Shown here: one piece after another, positions 25,636 through 34,501 of the stretch | Layout: each line of letters opens with the position of its first letter | How positions within the stretch are numbered: position 1 is the stretch's first letter | Source of the DNA: Serinicoccus hydrothermalis | GTDB taxonomy: Bacteria > Actinomycetota > Actinomycetes > Actinomycetales > Dermatophilaceae | Length of the DNA: 64,000 bases | Assembly (NCBI RefSeq): GCF_001685415.1 | Contig: NZ_CP014989.1 | Coordinates: forward strand, 2,542,001 to 2,606,000 | Reading direction: 5' to 3' | Notes under the pieces: generated by a model | The model's input: only the letters and a program-made list of their open reading frames with translations | What the model was told of the DNA's origin: nothing | Database searches by the model: none | Program-made: the position numbers and the translations under genes

Positions 25636-28600
25636 GAGCCCACCTCCACGTCGCGCCCCGCGCCGTCGAGCAGGTCGGACAGCCCGAGCACGAGGTCGAC
25701 CGGCGGGCGCCAGGAGAAGACGCCGCACGGCATACCGTCGACGACCGGGGTGTCCGGCCCGCACATCCCGCGGAGGTAGAGGTAGAGCACACCGCCCAGG
25801 TGCTGCTCCGGGTCGTAGCCGGCCAGGCGCCAGCGCAGGAAGCGGTGCGCCACGACGGCGTAGAGCAGCGCCTGCAGCGGGTAGGACGAGTGCCCCATCG
25901 CCTCGGCGAGCCGCTCGGGGCGGTAGTCGGCGGCGGTGAGCGCCTCCTCGGGGCTGCCGAGCCAGTTGGTCTTGTAGTCGGCCACGAGGAAGGTCTCCCC
26001 GCCTCCGCCGCCGACCCGCAGCACCACGTCGACCGACCCGGTGAGGTAGCCGCGCAGTTCCTGACCGGCGAGGTCGGGCGCCGCGTCGAGCACGTCGGCC
26101 CAGGCGCGCACCGGGTCCCCGGGCGGGAGGTGCTCCCGCAGCAGCGGGGCGAGGTCGCCCAGCACCGCCGCCTCGCCGGAGGGGCCCCGGCGCAGGTCAC
26201 CGCCTCCCAGCGGCAGCTCGAAGTCGAGCTCGCACAGCCGGTCGGCGGTGCCGATCCGCCGCAGCGTCGTCCCGCCGGCGAGCGGCCCGAGCGGGGTGTC
26301 GCAGACGGCGACCAGGGCGTCGACGAGCAGGTCCTCGCCGGCCTGGTCGAGCTCCACCGGCCACAGCACCTTCTGCTCGTGCAGGTGACGGGCCAGCTCG
26401 GCGTGCAGGTCGGCGGCCTGCGGGTCGGCGTGCTCGAGCACGGCGTGCACCAGCGAGCCGAAGGTCGCGCCCACGGGCAGCTCGGCCATGGGGGAGGGGA
26501 CCTCGGAGCCGGCGGGCGGCGCGACCGCGTCCAGCCCCGGCAGCGCCGGGGTGCTCTCGGCGACGGGGTCGGGGCCGGAGGGCTCGTCCTCGCGCCCGGT
26601 CAGGCCGACCTCCGGCTCGCTGCCGACACCGGCCACGCCGGGACCGCTCTCGGCCGGCGTGGACAGCGCGGTGTAGGACGTGCGCCGCCAGTCGTGGTCG
26701 ATGCGCCGCGACCACATGGCCAGGCGCAGCTCCGGCGCGGTCGGCCGCAGCGCCGGGGCCAGGTCGGTGGCCGGGTCGGCCCGCTCCAGCGCGAAGGCCC
26801 CCTGGTCGGCCCACCGGCGCAGGTGCTCGGTGGCGGCGTCGTCCTGACGCGGCACCCGCACCCGTTGCGGCACCTCGCCCTGCCCCGGCTCGCGGCCGAA
26901 GAGCACGCGGTGCAGCGCCGAGCTGCTGGCGTTGTTGACCGGCGCCCACCAGGTGACGACCTGGCTCTGGGCCCGGGTCATGGCGACGTAGAGCAGCCGT
27001 AGCGACTCCCCGGCGTCCTCTTCCTTGTGGCGCCGCACCGAGTCGGCCCAGCCGGGGTTGGCCGCGTGCTCCCCACCCACGTCGAGGCAGCGGGTGCGCT
27101 CGGGGGGCGACTCGTGGAAGAGCGGGATCGTCGGGGAGTCGCTGACCCACCGGTCGCCGAGGGAGGGGAGGTAGACGACGGGGTACTGCAGGCCCTTGCT
27201 CCCGTGGATCGTGGCGAGCTGCACCGCGGCGGCGTCGCTGTCCAGCCGACGGGTGCGCGCCCCGGCGCTCTGCGGGGCGTCCTGCGCCATCCCGGCGCGC
27301 AGCCACTCCAGCAGCGCGACGAGGCCGAGCTGGTCGCGCCGCGCGGTCTCGTGCAGCAGCTGGGCGACGTGCCGCAGGTCGGTGAGCGAGCGCTCGCCGC
27401 CGACCTGGCCCAGCACCCGGTCGGGCAGCCCCTGGATCGTCAGCAGCTCGAGCACGGCGGCGATGCCCTGGCGGGCGTAGACCCCCGCCAGCTCGCGACA
27501 GGTCTGCGCCAGCTCGTCCTCGAGCTCGGCGTCCGCCCGCTCGCCGCGCTCGCCGACCCGGGCGACGGCATACCCCAGCAGGTCGGTGAGCGCCGCCGCG
27601 CGCGTGAGCACGGGGCGGTGCGGCGCGACCATCGCCTCGAGCAGGGCGAGCCAGTCGTGCGCCGCGCGGCTGTGCAGCACGGTCGACCCGCCCGTGGTGA
27701 CAGCGGGTATGCCCAGCTCGGCCAGGGCGTCGCGCGCCGCGACGAGGTCCTTGCCGCGGTGCGCGAGGACGGCGACGTCGCGGGCCTGGACCGGGCGGCC
27801 CTCGAAGGTCGCGCCGGAGGCGAGCAGGGCGGCGACGTCGTGCGCCAGGTCGCGCGCGATCCACGGCCGCACCGTGGGCATCCGGCTGTCCCCGCCGAGG
27901 TGGTCGCGCAGCAGCACCTGGCGCAGCCGGACCGGTGCCGTGCTCGGCGCGCCGACGAGGCGCGAGCCCTCCCGGTCGGCCGTGACCGGGTGCACGAGGA
28001 TCTCCTCGTCGCCGAGCTGGGTGCCGGTGAGCATCGCCCCCAGCGCCTGCGTCACCCCGGGGTCGGAGCGGAAGTTGCGGGGCAGGGTGCGGCGGTCGGC
28101 GGCCGTCGCCGCCGCGGTGAGGTAGGTGGGGACGTCGCCGCCGCGGAAGGCGTAGATCGCCTGCTTCGGGTCGCCGATGAGCACCATCGCATGGGCGTGA
28201 CCGGAGAAGGCCCGCTCCAGCACGGACCACTGGATCGGGTCGGTGTCCTGGAACTCGTCGACGAGCACGACCCTCCACCGGCGCCGCATCCGCACGCGCG
28301 CCGGGGAGCTCGGCTCCTCCAGCGCCTCGGCGAGCTGGGTCAGCAGGTCGTTGTAGTGCATGACCTGCAGCCGCTGCTTGCGCAGCCCCAGCTCGTGGCG
28401 CACGGCATGGGCGAAGCGGACCCGTCGGTCCGGCACCGAGCGTGGCTCCGCCCCGTCCGGCCGCAGCTCGGCGTGGACGTCGTCGACCACCGTGCGGGCG
28501 ATCTGCAGCGCCTCGCGGCGGGAGAAGAAGGGCTCGTCCTCACGCTGGGCGAAGGCCCGCAGGTAGAGGTCGTCGACGACCTCGACGAGCAGCCGGTCCA

Positions 28601-29051
28601 GGTCGTCGACCAGCTCGGCGTCGGCGTCCGCCGTGCCCGCGACCCCGAGGCTGCGCAGCACCTGCTGGCAGAACTGGTGGGTGGTCGCGATCGTCGCGGC
28701 GTCGATGTCGGAGAGTGCGGTACGCAGGCGTCGCCGCCGCGCGGCCCGCTCCTCCTCGTCCACGTCCAGGAGCAGGGTCAGCAGCTCGTCGCGCTCCTGC
28801 GGCGGCGGGGGCTCGGTGAGCGCCCGCTCGGCGGCGACCAGCTGCTCGCGCACGCGGGCGCGCAGCTCCTGGCTGGCGGCCCGGCCGAAGGTGACGACGA
28901 GCATCTCCGGCAGGAGGACCACGCCCTCGGCGACGTAGCGGGTCACGAGCGCGGCGATCGTCCAGGTCTTGCCGGTGCCCGCGCTCGCCTCGAGCAGCAC
29001 CGTGCCCGTCGGCAGCGGGTCGGCGATGGAGAAGTGGGCCAGCGCCGTCAT
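25632..29051 (-). CDS. recB: Exodeoxyribonuclease V beta subunit (RecB)
   Basis: 1,139 aa: UvrD-type 3'-5' helicase plus C-terminal nuclease. Helicase motifs are LEASAGTGKTWTIAALVTRY (Walker A), VLVDEFQDTDPIQWSVLERAF (Walker B), IGDPKQAIYAFRGGD, LATIHGSKGLQYPVVYLP and LLYVAMTRAQSQVVTWW. The nuclease domain at the end has FLVADYKTNWLG, the DYK motif, and LQALLYAVVAHRFLRWRL. A linker of about 70 residues rich in Pro, Gly and Glu separates the two parts. ATG 29051 overlaps the recC stop (ATGA). The complex processes double-strand ends for recombination and degrades linear foreign DNA. Confidence 0.93.
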   Translation of the reverse strand: MTALAHFSIADPLPTGTVLLEASAGTGKTWTIAALVTRYVAEGVVLLPEMLVVTFGRAASQELRARVREQLVAAERALTEPPPPQERDELLTLLLDVDEEERAARRRRLRTALSDIDAATIATTHQFCQQVLRSLGVAGTADADAELVDDLDRLLVEVVDDLYLRAFAQREDEPFFSRREALQIARTVVDDVHAELRPDGAEPRSVPDRRVRFAHAVRHELGLRKQRLQVMHYNDLLTQLAEALEEPSSPARVRMRRRWRVVLVDEFQDTDPIQWSVLERAFSGHAHAMVLIGDPKQAIYAFRGGDVPTYLTAAATAADRRTLPRNFRSDPGVTQALGAMLTGTQLGDEEILVHPVTADREGSRLVGAPSTAPVRLRQVLLRDHLGGDSRMPTVRPWIARDLAHDVAALLASGATFEGRPVQARDVAVLAHRGKDLVAARDALAELGIPAVTTGGSTVLHSRAAHDWLALLEAMVAPHRPVLTRAAALTDLLGYAVARVGERGERADAELEDELAQTCRELAGVYARQGIAAVLELLTIQGLPDRVLGQVGGERSLTDLRHVAQLLHETARRDQLGLVALLEWLRAGMAQDAPQSAGARTRRLDSDAAAVQLATIHGSKGLQYPVVYLPSLGDRWVSDSPTIPLFHESPPERTRCLDVGGEHAANPGWADSVRRHKEEDAGESLRLLYVAMTRAQSQVVTWWAPVNNASSSALHRVLFGREPGQGEVPQRVRVPRQDDAATEHLRRWADQGAFALERADPATDLAPALRPTAPELRLAMWSRRIDHDWRRTSYTALSTPAESGPGVAGVGSEPEVGLTGREDEPSGPDPVAESTPALPGLDAVAPPAGSEVPSPMAELPVGATFGSLVHAVLEHADPQAADLHAELARHLHEQKVLWPVELDQAGEDLLVDALVAVCDTPLGPLAGGTTLRRIGTADRLCELDFELPLGGGDLRRGPSGEAAVLGDLAPLLREHLPPGDPVRAWADVLDAAPDLAGQELRGYLTGSVDVVLRVGGGGGETFLVADYKTNWLGSPEEALTAADYRPERLAEAMGHSSYPLQALLYAVVAHRFLRWRLAGYDPEQHLGGVLYLYLRGMCGPDTPVVDGMPCGVFSWRPPVDLVLGLSDLLDGAGRDVEVGS

Positions 29052-32000
29052 ACCCGCTCCTTGCGCTCGGCGTCGCCGCTCAGCACCGGGCCCCACACGC
29101 GCAGCGCGAGCTGGCCGAGCCGGTGCTCCACCCCGGGCGTCCACCGCTCGTCCTCGAGCGGCACGCCGAGGATCTCCTGCAGCGGGACCGCGCCGCCGTG
29201 GACGTAGGAGCGGCTCGGGTCGTCCTGCTCCTTGGGGAAGGCCTGGTCGAAGGTGTCGTCGGTGCGCCACTCGCGGACGGCGTCGAGCGTCGCGGCCCGG
29301 TCGTCGCCCGGACCACCGAGGTAGGACTCCGCCCAGCGCAGCGAGGTCTGGACCGGCAGTGGCAGCGGCTCGACCAGGCCCCGGTCACGCAGGTCCACGA
29401 GCTGGCCGAGGAGCTCGCGTGCGCGGGTGGGGTCGTGCGGGCCGTGGACGTAGTGGACCCCGCCCTGGTGCCTGCCCCAGCGCTGCCGCCCCAGGAGGTG
29501 GCTCGTGGCGTCGCCCCCGAGCGCGGCGGACAGCACGAGCGAGGTGATCCACGAGCGCAGCCGCTGCTTGGCCTTGACCGTCGAGAAAGTCGCGGTCACC
29601 GCGCGGTCGCCGACGAGCCCGGTGACGGTGCCGGTGAGCCGCCGGCCGCCGGGCAGGTCGAGGTCGACGTCGAGCGTGTCCCGCTCGAGCGGGACGCCCC
29701 AGCCGCCCTGGCCCAGGGCGGACCAGGTGGCCTCCGCCACCCGCTGGGCGTCCCGGGTGACGTCCTTCATCACCCCGGTGCCGAGGGCTCCGGGCGGCAG
29801 CTCGCCGCGCCACAGCTCGGCGTCGACGGTGGCGCCGGGGTCGCGCCCGGCGAGGACGGCGGCCAGCACCCGGTCGCCGACCGCCCACTTCTCCAGCCCG
29901 TCCAGCTCGACGGGTATGCCCTCGCTCGCCTCCTCCGGCACCTCCGGCAGGAGCAGCCCGAGTCGGTCCCGCAGGTAGGCCCGCGCCGGGTTGTCGAAGA
30001 AGCGCAGCAGCGCGTCCAGCTCCACCGGCTCGTCGGCGTCGGCACGCGGGGCCAGCGCCGTGTCCACGGGTCGCGGACGGGGCTCGCGCTCGCCCACCGC
30101 GGCGCGGCCCCCGCGCAGGGCGGCCGGGTCGTGGCTGAACGGATCGTCCTGCGGCAGCAGCGGCGGTATGCCCTCGCCCGCCGCGCCGAGGTTGCGCGGG
30201 TCGAAGGGCTGCAGCGGGTGGTGCGTGAGCACCCGGGAGACACCCGGGGACATCGGGTCGGCGGTGCGCCGCACCGTGTCGATCAGCTCCCCGAGGGGCA
30301 CGGCCGGGGGACGGGGGGCACCGGTGTGCTCGTCGAAGCCGGTGTAGGTCACGACGAGGGCGTCCCGGGCCGCCATGAGGGCGTCGAGCAGCAGCTGGCG
30401 GTCCTCGCTGCGCGGGTCGCGCTCGCCGGTCACCGAGCGTCGGGCGGTCGCGTCGTCGCCGTCGGCGGCGGTGGTGCGCGGGAAGACGCCGTCGTCCAGG
30501 CCCACCAGCGCGACCACGCGGTGCGGCACCGAGCGCATCGGCACCATGGTGCACACGGTGAGGGTGCCGGTCCGGAAGTTGGACCGGGTCGCGCGGCCCG
30601 CGGCCTGCTCGTCCAGCAGCGCGTGCACGTCGGAGAGCGCCAGCGTCGTCCCGGACGCCGTGCCCGCCGTGCCCGCGTCGGCGGCGGCTCCGGCGTGCCG
30701 GCGCACGAGGTCCAGCTCGCGCCGCAGCTGGGTGACCTGCCACCCCTCGGTGGGGCCGACATCGGCCAGACCCAGCACGCCCTCGTCCAGGCCGTCGGCC
30801 CACTCGCTCACCTGCTCTGCCCGGCGCAGCGCGCGCAGGGTCCGGCCGAGCCGGTCGACGAGCTCGCTCATCCGACCGGCGAGGTCGAGGTCACCGCTGT
30901 CGAGGTCGTCCAGGCCGAGCGTGGTGCCGAGGTGGTCGACCTCCTCGCCGTCGACGGCGGCGCCGACGAGCACCCGGGCCAGCCCCGCCTGCCAGGTGTT
31001 CTGGCTGAGACCCGCCAGGGCGTAGTCGGCACGGTGCTCCTCGTCCAGCCCCCAGCGGACGCCCACGGCGCCCACCCAGTCGCCGAGGCGTTCGAGGTCG
31101 TCGTCGTCGAGCCCGAAGCGACGGCGCACCGGGGCGCTGCGGGCGAGGTCGAGCACCTCGCCCGCCGTGAGCCGCCCCCCGGCGAGCTCGACGAGCCGGG
31201 CGGCCAGCGCGAGCAGCGGGTTGCCCTGGGTCGGGGCCCGGTCGGCCAGGCGCACCCGCAGCGAGTGCGCGGGGTGGGTAGCGGACGACCCGTGGTCGCC
31301 GTGCCCATTGCGGACGACCTCCCCGAGCCCGAACCCCGCGTGCACCAGCGGGGCGTAGGCGTCGATGTCCGGGCACATGACGAGGATGTCCCGGGGCTCG
31401 AGGGTCGGGTCGTCCTGGAGCAGGTCGGCGAGCACATCGCGCAGCACGTCGATCTGGCGGGCCTGGCCGTGGCAGGCGTGGACCTGCAGGCTGCGGTCGG
31501 TCGCCGGGACGTCGCGCTGCGCCACCTCCGGCGCCCCCGGGACGTGGTCGCGGGCCAGGTCGCCCTGGAGCAGGTGGAGCAACGTCGCCGACGACGGTGG
31601 CGGGTCCGGCGTCGCCGCCGGGGACGAGGCGTGCGGCACGAGCGCGAGGGTGCGCTGCAGCTCGCGGGCGTCCCGGCCCAGGCTCGCCAGCAGGGGGTGC
31701 TCCACCAGCAGGGCGGTGTCGTCCTCGTCCCGCGGCACGGGGCCCGGCGCCACCTCCGGTGCCAGGCGCTCCCACGCGGCGGGCGAGGCCTGCGGCAGCC
31801 AGAGGTGGACGTCGCGGTGCTCGGCCAGCGCCGAGAGCACCTCGACCTCGCTGCGCGCGATCCGGGTGTGCCCGAAGAGGGACAGCCGCCCGGGCAGCAC
31901 CAGCCCCGGCAGGTCCGGCCCCCGCTCGCCGGAGCGCAGCGCCGCGACCACTCGCGCGTGGCGCACGTCCGGCGGTTCGGCGTCGACGACCTCGAGCACC

Positions 32001-32557
32001 CGGCGCCAGAGCGGCGGCTGCCAGGCGAGGTCCTCCTCGACCTGCCCGCCGAGCCCGTCCCCGTCCCCGCCCTCGCGCCAGTCGGTGATCATCGCCGGGC
32101 GGGAGGCGGCATACCCGGAGAAGAGCACGGCCAGCCGCCGGGCGACGGCGTAACGCCGCCCCCGCCGCAGCTGCGCCTCCTCGCTGCTCTCCGCGCCGCT
32201 GCCCAGGTGCCGCGCGAGCGTGTCGGCCCAGCGCTCGCCCAGGCTCGTGTCGATCGCCTGCAGCACCGGCCACACCAGCCGGTCCGGGTGCCACGGGTCG
32301 TCGCGGTCGATGCCCAGCACCAGCGAGACCAGCGAGTGCGGGGTGAGGAAGCGGATGCCCGCGCAGACGCCGTCGTGGCCGGTCGTCCCCGCACCGAGCG
32401 TGTGCGACAGCCGCTGCGCCAGCCACCGCTCGACCCCCTTGGCCGGCACGGCCACGACCTCCTCGGCGAACGGATCGGGCAGCGGGTCGGCGAGCAGCCC
32501 GGCGAGCCCCTCCGCCAGGGCCGCGGTGCTCACGTCCCGATGCACGACCAACGTCAC
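29048..32557 (-). CDS. recC: Exodeoxyribonuclease V gamma subunit (RecC)
   Basis: About 1,169 aa. RecC resembles an inactivated helicase and recognises Chi sites in the family. The start region LVVHRDVSTAALAEGLAGLLADPLPDPFAEEVVAVPAKGVERWLAQRLS is characteristic, as are the LSLFGHTRIARSEVEVLSAL, CPDIDAYAPLV and VCTMVPMRSVPHRVVALVGLDDGVFPR blocks; no intact Walker A is present. I chose GTG 32557 because TAAGGT lies 7 nt upstream; the frame continues 13 codons further. It heads the recC-recB-recD operon, divergent from the methylene-THF reductase gene. Confidence 0.92.
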   Translation of the reverse strand: MTLVVHRDVSTAALAEGLAGLLADPLPDPFAEEVVAVPAKGVERWLAQRLSHTLGAGTTGHDGVCAGIRFLTPHSLVSLVLGIDRDDPWHPDRLVWPVLQAIDTSLGERWADTLARHLGSGAESSEEAQLRRGRRYAVARRLAVLFSGYAASRPAMITDWREGGDGDGLGGQVEEDLAWQPPLWRRVLEVVDAEPPDVRHARVVAALRSGERGPDLPGLVLPGRLSLFGHTRIARSEVEVLSALAEHRDVHLWLPQASPAAWERLAPEVAPGPVPRDEDDTALLVEHPLLASLGRDARELQRTLALVPHASSPAATPDPPPSSATLLHLLQGDLARDHVPGAPEVAQRDVPATDRSLQVHACHGQARQIDVLRDVLADLLQDDPTLEPRDILVMCPDIDAYAPLVHAGFGLGEVVRNGHGDHGSSATHPAHSLRVRLADRAPTQGNPLLALAARLVELAGGRLTAGEVLDLARSAPVRRRFGLDDDDLERLGDWVGAVGVRWGLDEEHRADYALAGLSQNTWQAGLARVLVGAAVDGEEVDHLGTTLGLDDLDSGDLDLAGRMSELVDRLGRTLRALRRAEQVSEWADGLDEGVLGLADVGPTEGWQVTQLRRELDLVRRHAGAAADAGTAGTASGTTLALSDVHALLDEQAAGRATRSNFRTGTLTVCTMVPMRSVPHRVVALVGLDDGVFPRTTAADGDDATARRSVTGERDPRSEDRQLLLDALMAARDALVVTYTGFDEHTGAPRPPAVPLGELIDTVRRTADPMSPGVSRVLTHHPLQPFDPRNLGAAGEGIPPLLPQDDPFSHDPAALRGGRAAVGEREPRPRPVDTALAPRADADEPVELDALLRFFDNPARAYLRDRLGLLLPEVPEEASEGIPVELDGLEKWAVGDRVLAAVLAGRDPGATVDAELWRGELPPGALGTGVMKDVTRDAQRVAEATWSALGQGGWGVPLERDTLDVDLDLPGGRRLTGTVTGLVGDRAVTATFSTVKAKQRLRSWITSLVLSAALGGDATSHLLGRQRWGRHQGGVHYVHGPHDPTRARELLGQLVDLRDRGLVEPLPLPVQTSLRWAESYLGGPGDDRAATLDAVREWRTDDTFDQAFPKEQDDPSRSYVHGGAVPLQEILGVPLEDERWTPGVEHRLGQLALRVWGPVLSGDAERKERV

Positions 32558-32564
32558 GCGCTCG

Positions 32565-32570
32565 ACCTTA
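32565..32570 (-). promoter_or_regulatory. -10 box of leaderless recC promoter
   Basis: TAAGGT on the minus strand, 7 nt before GTG 32557. Confidence 0.55.
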
Positions 32571-32657
32571 ACCGCGCCCGCCGACAGGCCACGCACGCCG
32601 TCGATCCGCCCAGGTGACCCGCCGGGCGGACCCTTGTCAGCGAGGGCACGTGACTTC

Positions 32658-32663
32658 TAGGCT
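32658..32663 (+). promoter_or_regulatory. -10 box upstream of leader ORF and methylene-THF reductase
   Basis: TAGGCT, 6 nt before an ATG at 32670 that opens a six-codon ORF rather than the reductase gene itself. Confidence 0.45.
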
Positions 32664-32669
32664 GTGCGT

Positions 32670-32690
32670 ATGGCGAGGCACGTTGCATGA
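32670..32690 (+). CDS. Possible six-codon leader ORF (MARHVA)
   Basis: ATG 32670 sits at the leaderless distance from TAGGCT and reads six codons to a TGA at 32688-32690. The stop overlaps both candidate ATG codons of the reductase gene (32687 and 32690), so re-initiation after the leader would couple the two. It may instead be fortuitous. Confidence 0.35.
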   Translation: MARHVA

Positions 32691-32698
32691 TGGGCAAC
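32682..32698. promoter_or_regulatory. Putative IclR-type operator at the reductase start
   Basis: GTTGC-N7-GCAAC with perfect 5-bp arms, covering the reductase start codons. The same 17-bp pattern covers the start codon of the IclR gene (33620-33636), and a one-mismatch version lies at 39787-39803. Confidence 0.55.
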
Positions 32699-33553
32699 AC
32701 GTACCCCTCGGTGGTGCTGGAGCGGCTGCTGCGGGGGGCGCGGCTGGAGATCCTGCCCACGGCCTCCGTGGCCGACCAGGTGTATGCCCACGTGGAGCCC
32801 GGGCGGACGCTCACCGTGACCGCGTCGCCGGCCAAGGGGCTCGAGGCGACCCTGGCGCTCACCGAGGAGCTGGCGGCGTACTACCACGTCGTCCCGCACC
32901 TGGCGGCCCGCATGGTCGAGCGCGCGGCGCTGCCCGATCTTGTCGCGCGCCTGAGCGCGGCCGGCATCACCGAGATCTTCGTCCCGGGCGGTGACGCCGA
33001 GCCGACGGAGGAGACCTTCAGCAGCGCCCTCGACCTGCTCATCGAGCTCGACGCGATGGGCTCGCCCTTCTCCGGCGTCGGGATCACCGGCTACCCCGAG
33101 TCCCACCCGGGCATCGACGACGACGTGGTCGTGCAGTCGATGTGGGACAAGCGCCGCTACGCCACCTCCGTCGTCTCGAACATGTCCTTCGACGACGACC
33201 TCGTCGGGCAGTGGCTGGAGCGGGTGCGTCGGCGCGGTGTCGAGCTTCCGGTCTGGGTGGGGGTGCCCGGGCCCGTCGACCCCGCCAAGCTGCTGCGGAT
33301 GGCGAGCACGATCGGGGTCGGCGACTCGATGCGCTTCCTGCGCAAGCAGCGGGGCGTCTTCACCCGGATGGTCATGCCGGGCTTCTCCACCACCCGCTTC
33401 GCGCACCGTATGGCGGTGCTCGGCACCGCGGACCGGCTCGGCATCGCGGGGCTGCACCTCTACACCTTCAACCAGATCGCCCAGACCGAGGGCTGGCGCC
33501 GCACCCAGCTGTCGAAGGTGGCGGAGCTGCGCGACCCGGCGGCCGGGACGTGA
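32687..33553 (+). CDS. Methylenetetrahydrofolate reductase family protein
   Basis: A 288-aa FAD-dependent TIM-barrel protein of the MTHFR superfamily. Family-like blocks are TASPAKGLEATLALTEEL near the N-terminus, FVPGGDAEPTEETFSSALDLLIEL (the conserved GGD region), GVGITGYPESHPG, and the closing GLHLYTFNQI segment. It is shorter and more divergent than housekeeping MetF. Lying beside an IclR regulator and a DmdA-like THF demethylase, it probably oxidises 5-methyl-THF from demethylation back to 5,10-methylene-THF, as metF does in the ligM and dmd systems; this direction is inference. Start ATG 32687 or 32690. Confidence 0.82.
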   Translation: MMGNTYPSVVLERLLRGARLEILPTASVADQVYAHVEPGRTLTVTASPAKGLEATLALTEELAAYYHVVPHLAARMVERAALPDLVARLSAAGITEIFVPGGDAEPTEETFSSALDLLIELDAMGSPFSGVGITGYPESHPGIDDDVVVQSMWDKRRYATSVVSNMSFDDDLVGQWLERVRRRGVELPVWVGVPGPVDPAKLLRMASTIGVGDSMRFLRKQRGVFTRMVMPGFSTTRFAHRMAVLGTADRLGIAGLHLYTFNQIAQTEGWRRTQLSKVAELRDPAAGT

Positions 33554-33615
33554 GAGGCTGGAGCGCGGCCTGCGCCGCACGGGGTGTCTCAGGTTGCGCT
33601 GTCGCGCATGGCGCA

Positions 33616-33621
33616 TAGGGT
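33616..33621 (+). promoter_or_regulatory. -10 box of leaderless iclR-type promoter
   Basis: TAGGGT, 6 nt before ATG 33628; it overlaps the palindromic operator at 33620-33636, which would allow autoregulation. Confidence 0.6.
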
Positions 33622-33636
33622 TGCGGCATGCGCAAC
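33620..33636. promoter_or_regulatory. Putative autoregulatory operator of the IclR regulator
   Basis: GTTGC-GGCATGC-GCAAC, perfect 5-bp arms with a 7-bp spacer, covering the predicted transcription and translation start of the regulator gene. Confidence 0.6.
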
Positions 33637-34428
33637 GACGACGACAGCAACGGTGCCAGCGTCCAGTCCGTCGACCGTGCCCTGACGATCCTGGAGATCC
33701 TGGCCAAGGTCGGGGAGGCGGGGATCGGCGAGGTCGCGACGACGCTGGGAGTGCACAAGTCCACCGCCAGCCGCCTCGTCTCCACGCTCGCCGCCCACGA
33801 TCTCGTCGAGCTCACCGGTGAGCGCGGTCGGGCCCGGCTCGGGGTCGGCGTCCTGCGCCTGGCCGGGTCGACCAGCGCCCGCCTGGACCTCGTGCAGGAG
33901 GCGCGCCCCGTCTGCCAGGAGCTCGCGGCGGAGACCAACGAGACCGTCAACATCGCCGTGCTCGGTGGGCGCTCCGCGCTCTACATCGACCAGGTCATCG
34001 GCCCGTCCACGATCACCTCGCACAACTGGGTCGGCCAGCACATCCCGCTGCACGCGACGAGCAACGGCCGGGTCCTCGTCAGCGAGCTGTCACCTCGCGA
34101 GCGTCGCGCCACCTGGGGCGAGCTCACGGCATACACCGAGGGCACGGTCACCGACCCGGACGAGCTGGACCGGCTCGTCGACGCCGCCCGGGAGCGCGGG
34201 TGTGCCGTCGTCCGGGACGAGCTCGACGTCGGGCTGACGGCGGTGGCCGCCCCGGTGCGCAACGCCCACGGCGAGATCTGCGCCTCGATGAGCGTCTCCG
34301 GGCCGAGCTTCCGGATGGACCCCGAGCGGGTCGAGGAGGTGGTGCCGGTCCTCGTGGCCGCTGCCGCCGAGGTGTCCTCCCGGCTCGGCTGGCACCAGGA
34401 GCCGGTCGGCCTGACCGCCGCCACCTGA
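33628..34428 (+). CDS. IclR-family transcriptional regulator of the demethylation genes
   Basis: A 266-aa regulator. The N-terminal winged helix runs VQSVDRALTILEILAKVGEAGIGEVATTLGVHKSTASRLVSTLAAHDLVE, and the IclR effector domain contains NETVNIAVLGGRSALYIDQV, PLHATSNGRVLVSEL and the AAPVRNAHGEICASMSVSGPSFR block. It is flanked by the methylene-THF reductase and the convergent DmdA-like gene. The repeated GTTGC-type sites at these promoters make it the likely regulator of the whole set, including the dimethylglycine dehydrogenase-like operon 5 kb away. The effector is probably the methylated substrate or an intermediate (inference). Confidence 0.88.
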   Translation: MRNDDDSNGASVQSVDRALTILEILAKVGEAGIGEVATTLGVHKSTASRLVSTLAAHDLVELTGERGRARLGVGVLRLAGSTSARLDLVQEARPVCQELAAETNETVNIAVLGGRSALYIDQVIGPSTITSHNWVGQHIPLHATSNGRVLVSELSPRERRATWGELTAYTEGTVTDPDELDRLVDAARERGCAVVRDELDVGLTAVAAPVRNAHGEICASMSVSGPSFRMDPERVEEVVPVLVAAAAEVSSRLGWHQEPVGLTAAT

Positions 34429-34442
34429 GCATCCCGGACGCG

Positions 34443-34480
34443 CACCGGGGCCCGACCGTCGCTGCGGTCGGGCCCCGGTG
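34443..34480. terminator. Strong bidirectional terminator hairpin
   Basis: A 16-bp perfect stem (arms CACCGGGGCCCGACCG and complement) with a 6-nt TCGCTG loop, between the convergent IclR gene and DmdA-like gene. Confidence 0.8.
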
Positions 34481-34501
34481 ACGTCTCGGCGAGCGGCCGG
34501 C

